A stretch of 64,000 bases of DNA, taken from Kitasatospora fiedleri. Lineage in GTDB: Bacteria; Actinomycetota; Actinomycetes; Streptomycetales; Streptomycetaceae. Positions 16,895-23,849 of this stretch are shown here, in pieces. Position numbers and translations under genes: made by a program. The notes beneath the pieces were generated by a model. The model was not told the DNA's origin. It ran no database searches and saw nothing but the letters and a program-made list of their open reading frames with translations. The DNA is taken from assembly GCF_948472415.1 (NCBI RefSeq), contig NZ_OX419519.1:1984001-2048000 (forward strand). Reading direction: 5' to 3'. The stretch's first letter is position 1. The number at the start of each line of letters is the position of its first letter.

Positions 16895-16929
16895 GCGGCC
16901 AGCCTACGACCACGGCCCGGCGGGTCCGG

Positions 16930-19134
16930 CTACGGCGCACCCACCAGGCGGCGGCGCTCCGCCAGCCGCGGCGCGGGCAGCACCACCGGGCGCAGCGGCG
17001 GCAGCTCGACGTGCTCGTGCAGGCCGACGATCCGGTGCAGGCGGCGCAGCGGGGCGGGCGCCCACCAGTTGAGCCGGCCGAACAGCGTCATGGTGGCGGG
17101 CACCAGCAGGGTCCGCACCAGGGTGGCGTCCACCGCGACGGCCACCGCCAGCGCGATGCCCATCTGCTTGACCATGAGCATCTGTCCGGCGGCGAACCCG
17201 GCGAACACGATCACCATCAGCAGCCCGGCCGAGGTGATGATCCGACCGCTGCGCTGCAGGCCGAGCTGCACCGATCTCGCGCAGTCGTACCCCTGGTCGT
17301 GCAGTTCCTTGATCCGCGAGAGCAGGAACACCTCGTAGTCCATCGACAGCCCGAACGCGAAGGCGAACACCAGCACCGGGATCACCGTCTCCAGGCCGCC
17401 GGTCGGCGTGAACCCGAGCAGCGAGCTGAAGTACCCGTGCTGGAACACCAGGGTCAGCGCGCCCAGCGACGCCCCCAGCGAGAGCACGTTCATCAGCAGC
17501 GCCTTCACCGGCAGCACCACCGACCCGGTCATCAGGAACAGCAGCACCAGCGTCCCGGCCGCGACCAGGCCCAGCGCCCACGGCCCGCGCGAGCCGATCT
17601 CGTGCTGGAAGTCCACCAGCGACGCCGCGTCGCCCGTCACGTACGTCTCCAGGCCGCCGCGCTCGGAGCGCAGCTCGCCGACCACCCGCTTGGCCCCGGC
17701 GCCCTGCGGGTCGCCCTTGACCAGCACGTCCACGGTCTGCACGCCGTCCGAGACCGGCACCACCGAGCGGACGCCCGCCACGCCCGGCAGCTTCGCCACC
17801 ACGTCGTCCGCGTACCGCTGGGCCTGCTGCGCCGTCCCCTCGACGACCACCTGCACCGGTGCCGGGACCTGCCCGGGGAAGCGCGCTTCGACCGTCTCGG
17901 CGACCTGCCGGGACGCGAAGCTCTTCGGCAGCACGTCCGCCCCCGAGTTGCGGAAGTGCGAGCCCAGGAACGGCGCCCCCGCCGCCAGCAGCAGCGCCAC
18001 GCAGGCCAGCATCACCGGCACCGCCCGGCGCTGCACCCGGCGCACCGTCCGGGAGAAGAACCCCTCGTCCGGGACGGGCGCGGTCGGCGCCTTGATCCGC
18101 CGCCCCATGAAGCCCAGCAGCGCCGGCACCAGGGTCAGCGCCGCCGCCACCGCGATCACCACCACGCTCACGCCCGCCACCGCGACCGCCCGGAACACCG
18201 GGCTGGTGAAGACGAACAGGCCGCTCAGCGCGACCGCCACCGTCAGCCCCGAGAACGCCACCGTCCGGCCGGCCGTGGCCGCCGTGCGCTCCACCGCCTG
18301 CGCGGTGTCCGCGCCGTGGCCGCGCTCCTCCCGGAACCGGTTCACCATCAGCAGCGCGTAGTCGATCGACAGGCCCAGGCCCAGCACCGTCGCGATCGGC
18401 AGCACCGAGGTGTCGATGTCCATCAGCTTGCTGAACCCGAACATCGCCAGCAGCGCCCCGCCCACCGAGGCGATCGCCCCGATGCCCGGCAGCCCCGCCG
18501 CGGCCAGCCCGCCGAACACCAGCACCATCACCACCAGGGTGAGCGGCAGCGTCACGATCTCGCCGAACCTGGTGTCCTTCGCGGTCTGGTCCTTCACCTC
18601 CTGCTGGAGCACCAGGTCGCCGCCGACCACGGTGCGCGCGCCGTCCGCGTCGATCCGCTCCAGCCGGTCGGTCACCGCCGCCAGCTGCTTCGCCGTCGAC
18701 CCGTCCGCCATCCGCACGCTCACCAGCGACGCCCGGCCGTCGCTCGCGGTCAGCTGCCCGCCCGTCCCGTACGTGTCCGCCACCGAGACCACGCCCGGCA
18801 GCTTCGCCACCTCCGCGCTCGCCCCCTCGACCGCGGCCCGCACCCCCGGGTCGCCCACCGCCGGCCCGTCCACCACCGCCGTCACCGTGCCCTGCACCGG
18901 GTCCGCCGCCTGCACGACCGCCGTTCCGGCGGCCGACTCCGACCCGCCGCTGCCGGTGGCCGCCACCGACCCCTCGAACACCCGCCCGCCGAACACCACC
19001 CCCACCGCGAGCACCAGCGCCCAGAACGCCAGCACCCAACGCCGGTGCCGGAAACACACTCGCCCCAGCGCGGCCAACCGACCGGAAACCTGGGAAACCT
19101 GGACCTCTGCTGCGGTGGAGCGGGAGCTGCGCAT
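16930..19134 (-). CDS. MMPL-family (RND-type) membrane transporter
   Basis: 734 residues from the ATG at 19134, which has AAAGG at 8 nt. An in-frame TTG 30 bp upstream is less likely. The topology is that of MMPL proteins: TM1 near residue 30 (WVLAFWALVLAVGVVFGG), an external loop to ~170, a bundle of five helices at ~175-345 including LGLGLSIDYALLMVNRFREE (the conserved proton-relay Asp-Tyr), a second external loop ~370-520, and a second bundle with GLSMDYEVFLLSRIKE. It exports lipids or hydrophobic compounds in related species; the substrate here is unknown. A tetR gene lies 163 bp upstream on the same strand. Confidence 0.93.
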   Translation of the reverse strand: MRSSRSTAAEVQVSQVSGRLAALGRVCFRHRRWVLAFWALVLAVGVVFGGRVFEGSVAATGSGGSESAAGTAVVQAADPVQGTVTAVVDGPAVGDPGVRAAVEGASAEVAKLPGVVSVADTYGTGGQLTASDGRASLVSVRMADGSTAKQLAAVTDRLERIDADGARTVVGGDLVLQQEVKDQTAKDTRFGEIVTLPLTLVVMVLVFGGLAAAGLPGIGAIASVGGALLAMFGFSKLMDIDTSVLPIATVLGLGLSIDYALLMVNRFREERGHGADTAQAVERTAATAGRTVAFSGLTVAVALSGLFVFTSPVFRAVAVAGVSVVVIAVAAALTLVPALLGFMGRRIKAPTAPVPDEGFFSRTVRRVQRRAVPVMLACVALLLAAGAPFLGSHFRNSGADVLPKSFASRQVAETVEARFPGQVPAPVQVVVEGTAQQAQRYADDVVAKLPGVAGVRSVVPVSDGVQTVDVLVKGDPQGAGAKRVVGELRSERGGLETYVTGDAASLVDFQHEIGSRGPWALGLVAAGTLVLLFLMTGSVVLPVKALLMNVLSLGASLGALTLVFQHGYFSSLLGFTPTGGLETVIPVLVFAFAFGLSMDYEVFLLSRIKELHDQGYDCARSVQLGLQRSGRIITSAGLLMVIVFAGFAAGQMLMVKQMGIALAVAVAVDATLVRTLLVPATMTLFGRLNWWAPAPLRRLHRIVGLHEHVELPPLRPVVLPAPRLAERRRLVGAP

Positions 19135-19200
19135 GCGGGGAGCCTTTCGGACAAGTCCCCTCAATGTATGGGTGACTACGCTTTCGTCCTATAGGCGGAC

Positions 19201-19213
19201 GATGAGCCTCATC
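19201..19213. promoter_or_regulatory. 13-bp palindrome upstream of the MMPL gene
   Basis: GATGAG-C-CTCATC is a perfect inverted repeat 67 bp upstream of the MMPL start. It lies just beyond a TATAGG hexamer (- strand 19195-19190) that could be the -10. It is a candidate operator for the neighbouring TetR or for another regulator. Confidence 0.45.
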
Positions 19214-19273
19214 TCACAATCCCCTTCACATAAACGCCACTTAAGCTCCGCACCACCTCCCCGCCGCACCCCT

Positions 19274-19287
19274 CCCGGCTCGCCGGG
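19274..19287 (-). terminator. Hairpin after tetR
   Basis: CCCGGC and GCCGGG pair across a tight loop 11 bp after the tetR stop, before the MMPL gene. The sequence beyond is GC-rich without a U-tract. Confidence 0.4.
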
Positions 19288-19297
19288 CGGGGCGGGG

Positions 19298-19962
19298 TCA
19301 GGACGCGTCCAGGAGGGCGGCGGCGAGCAGGCCGGCCAGCCACTCCTGGTAGGCGTCGGCGGACCATCCGCGGCCCGCGGTGAGCTGGGTGAACAGCTGC
19401 GGCCCGGTCAGGGCCCAGCAGGCGTCGGCGAGGCGCGCGGTGTCGCTGCCGGGCGGCAGGACGCCGGCGCCGGCGAGGTGGCCGACGAAGGCGGTGACGC
19501 CCGTCAGCCGCTCCCGCTCGCTGAGCGCCAGCACCTCCGCGACCTCGGGCCCCGCCTGGACGAGCAGCCCGAACAGCGGGGCCAGCCGCTCGTGGACGCC
19601 CCGGACGAACCCGGCGTAGCGCCGGAGCTTCACGGCCGGGTCCCGGGCCTCCCACACCGCCCTGAGCTCGGGCCGCTCGGCCATCGCCACCGGCTCGTCG
19701 TCCCCGGCGAGCGTGGTGTCCCAGAGCGCCTTGACCAGCCCGGTCTTGCCGCCGAACGACTTGTAGACCGTCTCCGGGAGACCCCGGCCCGCTCGGCGAC
19801 GGCGCGGACGGTCGCGGCCCGGTAGCCCTCCGCGAAGAGCAGCTCCCGGCACGCGGCCAGCACCGCGGCGCGGTTGCGCCGGGCGGCCTCCTGCCGGCGG
19901 CTGGCGTCGTAGGGCCTGCGCGGAGCGTCGGGCGCCACGGGACCCCTCCTCCCTGAATCCAT
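19298..19962 (-). CDS. TetR-family regulator (one frameshift)
   Basis: About 221 residues after repair. The N-terminal part has the TetR HTH: ASRRQEAARRNRAAVLAACRELLFAEGYRAATVRAVAERAGVS then PETVYKSFGGKTGLVKALWDTTLAGDD. The frame breaks at the G3 run on the + strand (19776-19778), and one additional G joins the halves exactly inside the recognition-helix region. The C-terminal ligand domain (~80-221) is helical. The ATG at 19962 abuts a TACAG-N4-CTGTA inverted repeat. The gene is divergent from an MBL hydrolase and upstream of the MMPL pump, both plausible targets. Confidence 0.85.
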
Positions 19963-19989
19963 TACAGTTAGCTGTATCGAAAGTTCGAT
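19963..19989. promoter_or_regulatory. Candidate TetR operator in the tetR/MBL divergon
   Basis: TACAG-TTAG-CTGTA (19963-19976) immediately precedes the tetR ATG and is followed by TCGAA-AG-TTCGA (19977-19988). Both dyads lie within the ~50 bp that separate the two divergent starts, so one repressor dimer pair could shut both genes. Confidence 0.6.
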
Positions 19990-20015
19990 CCGCCCCCGCG
20001 CCGCCGGAGGAACGC

Positions 20016-20795
20016 ATGCCCCGCCCCGTCCCCCACGTCCAGCCCGGCATCGCTCCGGGCGTCGACCGCCTCGGCGACCACGTCGTCAACTTCTACCTCG
20101 TCCACCACCCGGACGGGCTGGTCCTGGTCGACGCGGGGCTGCCCGCCCACCTCGGACAGCTGCGCGAGCACCTGGCCCGACTGGGCCGGACCCCGGCCGA
20201 CGTCCGCGCCGTGCTGCTCACCCACGCCCACCCCGACCACACCGGCCTGGCCCACCCGCTGCGGCGGGCCGGGGCCGACGTCCGAATCCACCAGCGGGAC
20301 GCGGCCATCCTGCACGACGGCCCGCGCAGCGCCCTGCGCCACGCCGCACCCGAGCGCTCCATGCTGCCCTACCTGCTGCGCCGCCCCGCCGCGACCGGCA
20401 CCGTGCTGCACCTCGCCCGCAAGGGCGCCTTCACCGCCCCCGCGGTGCCGGACGTCCGGACCTTCACCAACGACCAGCGGCTGGAGGACGTGCCCGGCGC
20501 GCCGCAGACCGTCGCGCTGCCCGGCCACACCCCGGGCAGCACCGCCTACCTGTTCCCCGACCGCGGCCTGCTGTTCACCGGCGACGCCCTGGTCACCCAC
20601 GACGGTCTGACCGGACGCACCGGCCCCGGCCTGGTCTGCCGCGGCTTCACCCACGACGGCGCCGCGGCCCTGGCCGCCCTCGACCGCATCGCCGAACTGA
20701 CCGCCGCCACCGTGCTCCTGCCCGGCCACGGCCGACCGACCACCGACGACGTCCGCACCGTCGCCCACCTGGCCCGACAGACCGGCCTGCACTGA
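20016..20795 (+). CDS. MBL-fold metallohydrolase
   Basis: 259 residues of the glyoxalase-II/lactonase-like beta-lactamase fold. VNFYLVHHPDGLVLVDAGLP begins the fold, THAHPDHTG is the HxHxDH metal motif (~residues 69-75), VALPGHTPGSTAYLF carries the third metal His, LLFTGDALVTHDG the bridging Asp, and LLPGHGRP the last His. The ATG follows GGAGGAACGC. It is divergent from tetR with ~50 bp between starts, so it is probably its target. An MMPL pump nearby suggests a detoxification role, which is an inference. Confidence 0.92.
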   Translation: MPRPVPHVQPGIAPGVDRLGDHVVNFYLVHHPDGLVLVDAGLPAHLGQLREHLARLGRTPADVRAVLLTHAHPDHTGLAHPLRRAGADVRIHQRDAAILHDGPRSALRHAAPERSMLPYLLRRPAATGTVLHLARKGAFTAPAVPDVRTFTNDQRLEDVPGAPQTVALPGHTPGSTAYLFPDRGLLFTGDALVTHDGLTGRTGPGLVCRGFTHDGAAALAALDRIAELTAATVLLPGHGRPTTDDVRTVAHLARQTGLH

Positions 20796-20840
20796 ACGGC
20801 CCCCTCCGCCGCACCACGGCACCTCCCCCGGTGCGCGCAC

Positions 20841-20900
20841 GGGCGGACGGCGGACGGGCGGACGGGCGGACGGGCGGACGGGCGGACGGGCGGACGGCGG
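20841..20900. repeat. 8-bp tandem repeat (GGGCGGAC)
   Basis: Seven or so near-contiguous copies of GGGCGGAC with one 7-bp variant lie in the gap between the MBL gene and the rpsA terminator. It is a simple-sequence repeat; I see no coding or structural role. Confidence 0.85.
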
Positions 20901-20909
20901 AGAAAACAG

Positions 20910-20944
20910 CAACCCCCGCCCAGGGAGACCCTGGACGGGGGTTG
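20910..20944 (-). terminator. Strong rho-independent-type terminator of rpsA
   Basis: CAACCCCCGCCCAGGG and CCCTGGACGGGGGTTG form a ~15-bp stem (one mismatch) over a short loop, 40 bp after the rpsA stop. On the side that follows rpsA transcription there is a TGTTTTCTC tract, so it is a good terminator. It would also stop + strand readthrough. Confidence 0.85.
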
Positions 20945-20983
20945 CCGTCAGTCAGCTACGCGCAGCAGCCGAAGCGGGGTGCT

Positions 20984-22477
20984 TCAGCTCTGGCCGCCGG
21001 CCAGCTTCTCGCGGAGCGCGGCCAGGGCCTCGTCCGAGGCGAGCGCGCCGGAGGTCTCGTCGCTGCTGGAGGAGTACGAGCCGCCACCACCGGAGACCGG
21101 GGCCTCCTCGCCCGACTCGGCCGCAGCGGCGGCGTCGGCCTCGCGGGACTTGATGACCTGGGCCTGGTGCTGCTCGAAGCGGGCCTGGGCCTCGGCGTAC
21201 TGCCGCTCCCACTCCTCGCGCTGCTTCTCGAAGCCGGGCAGCCAGTCGTTCGCCTCGGGGTCGAAGCCCTCCGGGTAGATGTAGTTGCCCTGGTCGTCGT
21301 AGGACGCGGCCATGCCGTACAGGGTCGGGTCGAACTCGACCGACGCCGGGTCGGCACCGAGGGACTCGTTGGCCTGCTTCAGCGAGAGGCTGATGCGGCG
21401 GCGCTCGAGGTCGATGTCGATGACCTTGACGAAGATCTCGTCGCCGACCTGGACGACCTGCTCCGGGATCTCGACGTGGCGCTCGGCCAGCTCGGAGATG
21501 TGGACCAGGCCCTCGATGCCCTCGTCCACGCGGACGAACGCACCGAACGGAACCAGCTTGGTGACCTTACCCGGGACGACCTGCGAGATCTGGTGGGTCC
21601 GGGCGAACTGCTGCCACGGGTCCTCCTGGGTCGCCTTCAGCGACAGGGAGACGCGCTCGCGGTCCATGTCCACGTCGAGAACCTCGACGGTGACCTCCTG
21701 GCCGACCTCGACAACCTCGTTCGGGTGGTCGATGTGCTTCCAGGACAGCTCGGAGACGTGCACCAGACCGTCGACGCCGCCGAGGTCGACGAACGCACCG
21801 AAGTTGACGATCGAGGAGACGACGCCGGAGCGCACCTGGCCCTTCTGCAGGGTGGTGAGGAAGGTCTGGCGGACCTCGCTCTGGGTCTGCTCCAGCCAGG
21901 CGCGGCGGGACAGGACCACGTTGTTGCGGTTCTTGTCCAGCTCGATGATCTTCGCCTCGAGCTCCTTGCCCACGTAGGGCTGGAGGTCGCGGACGCGGCG
22001 CATCTCGACCAGCGAGGCCGGGAGGAAGCCGCGGAGGCCGATGTCGAGGATGAGACCACCCTTGACGACCTCGATGACGGTACCGGTGACGATGCCGTCC
22101 TCTTCCTTGATCTTCTCGATCGTGCCCCAGGCGCGCTCGTACTGCGCACGCTTCTTGGACAGGATCAGGCGACCCTCCTTGTCCTCCTTCTGGAGAACCA
22201 GGGCCTCGATGTTGTCGCCAACGGAGACAACCTCGTGGGGGTCGACGTCGTGCTTGATCGAGAGCTCGCGGGACGGGATGACACCCTCGGTCTTGTAACC
22301 GATGTCGAGGAGCACCTCGTCACGGTCGACCTTCACGATGACGCCCTCAACGATGTCGCCGTCGTTGAAGTACTTGATGGTCTCGTCGATCGCGGCGAGG
22401 AACGCGTCCGCGTCGCCGATGTCGTTGACCGCAACCTGCGGGGTGGTGCTGACAGAGGTGTCGGTGGGGCTCGTCAT
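20984..22477 (-). CDS. rpsA: 30S ribosomal protein S1
   Basis: 497 residues from the ATG at 22477 (MTSPTDTSVSTTPQVAVNDIG), with GGAG 11 nt upstream. There are four S1 OB-fold repeats: GDIVEGVIVKVDRDEVLLDIGYKTEGVIPSREL (~35-105), EEDGIVTGTVIEVVKGGLILDIGLRGFLPASLVE (~122-190), GQVRSGVVSSIVNFGAFVDLGGVDGLVHVSELSW (~207-275) and VVPGKVTKLVPFGAFVRVDEGIEGLVHISELA (~292-360). The C-terminal ~130 residues form a charged, Ser/Gly-rich tail. Four repeats is the actinobacterial form, against six in E. coli. It binds mRNA during initiation. The message has a long leader. Codon use is the most biased in the window, as expected for a highly expressed gene. Confidence 0.97.
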   Translation of the reverse strand: MTSPTDTSVSTTPQVAVNDIGDADAFLAAIDETIKYFNDGDIVEGVIVKVDRDEVLLDIGYKTEGVIPSRELSIKHDVDPHEVVSVGDNIEALVLQKEDKEGRLILSKKRAQYERAWGTIEKIKEEDGIVTGTVIEVVKGGLILDIGLRGFLPASLVEMRRVRDLQPYVGKELEAKIIELDKNRNNVVLSRRAWLEQTQSEVRQTFLTTLQKGQVRSGVVSSIVNFGAFVDLGGVDGLVHVSELSWKHIDHPNEVVEVGQEVTVEVLDVDMDRERVSLSLKATQEDPWQQFARTHQISQVVPGKVTKLVPFGAFVRVDEGIEGLVHISELAERHVEIPEQVVQVGDEIFVKVIDIDLERRRISLSLKQANESLGADPASVEFDPTLYGMAASYDDQGNYIYPEGFDPEANDWLPGFEKQREEWERQYAEAQARFEQHQAQVIKSREADAAAAAESGEEAPVSGGGGSYSSSSDETSGALASDEALAALREKLAGGQS

Positions 22478-22905
22478 TAGGAAAAGGGCTCCGGTACGGA
22501 CATGAAGTCGTAGGTAATGCCACGCGGGGGCCCTGATCGCTCCCACCGAAAGCCGTACAGGCCAGAGAACGGCCCACCGAAAGGACTCCCGCAGTAACAG
22601 GATTCCCGGCGTCCGTCTGACGACCGTGGGGTCTTCGACAGATGCGAGCGCGACCTGCTCCGTCCGAGGCGCGCAGGCCCGCAGCGCAACTTGTAGCATA
22701 CGGGGACACCCCGGCACGGTCAACGCCGAAGCCGACGAGACCGGTAGAGCCCGGGACGGATCAGGCCATATCCTCCAACAGCGCTTCTCACCGCGCCTGG
22801 AACACCGGCCCTACCCCGGATGCCACCGCCCGATCCGGCCCCCGTACGGGGCCGGCTCCGCAGCAGCAGCGCTTCCGCAAGCCCACAGCCTACGTGACGG
22901 ATTCC
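22478..22905. other. rpsA leader and divergent promoter region
   Basis: The region holds the ~210-nt 5' leader of rpsA (transcribed on -, to about 22688), the rpsA promoter, and ~180 bp in front of the methyltransferase on +. No additional gene is supported. The G/C bias drops around 22490-22620, in keeping with untranslated sequence. Confidence 0.6.
22695..22723 (-). promoter_or_regulatory. Vegetative promoter of rpsA
   Basis: On the - strand TTGACC (22723-22718), a 17-bp spacer, then TATGCT (22700-22695) match the main-sigma consensus. The predicted start at about 22688 gives an unusually long 5' UTR of ~210 nt. Confidence 0.75.
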
Positions 22906-23844
22906 ATGACCCACTCCACCGCCCCCGGCCCCGACGAGCCCCGCGACGACGAGCCCGGCGGGTACGACCCGTCCGCGTACGACGTGCCCTCCGCGCCCCG
23001 GGGGGAGGCGCGGGAGGACGGACCGGACGAGGAGGACGGCGACGAGGCGCTGCGGCGGGAGGCCGGGGAGCGCGAGTCGAGCCGGGCCAGCCGGCACTGG
23101 TGGGACCGGAACGCGGACGACTACCAGGACGAGCACGGCGAGTTCCTCGGGGACGACCGGTTCACCTGGTGCCCGGAGGGGGTGGACGAGGCCGAGGTGC
23201 GGCTGCTCGGCGAGCCCGCCGCGCTCGAGGGCGCGGACGTGCTGGAGATCGGCTCCGGCGCCGCGCAGTGCTCGCGCTGGCTGGCCGCCCGGGGGGCCCG
23301 GCCGGTCGCGCTGGACATCTCCTACCGGCAGTTGCAGCACTCCCGCCGGATCGACCTGGGCCGCGGGCTGGCGCCCGTCGCGGTGGTGCAGGCGGACGCG
23401 GCGGTGCTGCCGTTCGCGGACGGCTCGTTCGACCACGCGTGCTCGGCGTACGGCGCGGTGCCGTTCAGCGCGGACACCGCGCGGCTGATGCGCGAGGTGC
23501 ACCGGGTGCTGCGGCCGGGCGGGCGGTGGGTGTTCTCGGTGACCCACCCGATCCGCTGGGCGTTCCCGGACGAGCCCGGGGTGGAGGGGCTGACCGCCAC
23601 CTCCTCGTACTTCGACCGCACCCCGTACGTCGAGCAGGACGAGCAGGGCACCGCCACCTACGTCGAGCACCACCGGACGCTCGGCGACCGGGTCCGCGAG
23701 CTGGTCGCGGCCGGGTTCACCCTGCTGGACCTGGTCGAGCCGGAGTGGCCCGAGGAGTTGGCGCAGGAGTGGGGCGGCTGGAGCCCGCTGCGCGGCCGGC
23801 ACATCCCCGGCACGGCGATCTTCGTCGCCCGGCGGAACGGCTGA
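22906..23844 (+). CDS. Class I SAM-dependent methyltransferase
   Basis: 312 residues. The first ~65 are acidic and probably disordered (DEPRDDEPGGYDPSAYD..., EDGPDEEDGDEALRREAG). The Rossmann domain has ADVLEIGSGAAQCSRWLAARG (motif I), VALDISYRQLQHSR (motif II), VQADAAVLPFADGSFDHACSAYGAVPF and VLRPGGRWVFSVTHPIRW. The HWWDRNADDYQDEHGEFLGD segment is shared with a group of actinobacterial methyltransferases of unknown substrate. ATG at 22906; a GTG at 22894 is an alternative. It lies upstream of hrpB (5 bp gap), so the two are probably co-transcribed. Confidence 0.9.
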   Translation: MTHSTAPGPDEPRDDEPGGYDPSAYDVPSAPRGEAREDGPDEEDGDEALRREAGERESSRASRHWWDRNADDYQDEHGEFLGDDRFTWCPEGVDEAEVRLLGEPAALEGADVLEIGSGAAQCSRWLAARGARPVALDISYRQLQHSRRIDLGRGLAPVAVVQADAAVLPFADGSFDHACSAYGAVPFSADTARLMREVHRVLRPGGRWVFSVTHPIRWAFPDEPGVEGLTATSSYFDRTPYVEQDEQGTATYVEHHRTLGDRVRELVAAGFTLLDLVEPEWPEELAQEWGGWSPLRGRHIPGTAIFVARRNG

Positions 23845-23849
23845 GCGCG

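Noticed and set aside
20841..20900. CRISPR-like array
   Set aside because: Units are 8 bp without spacers. It is a simple tandem repeat.
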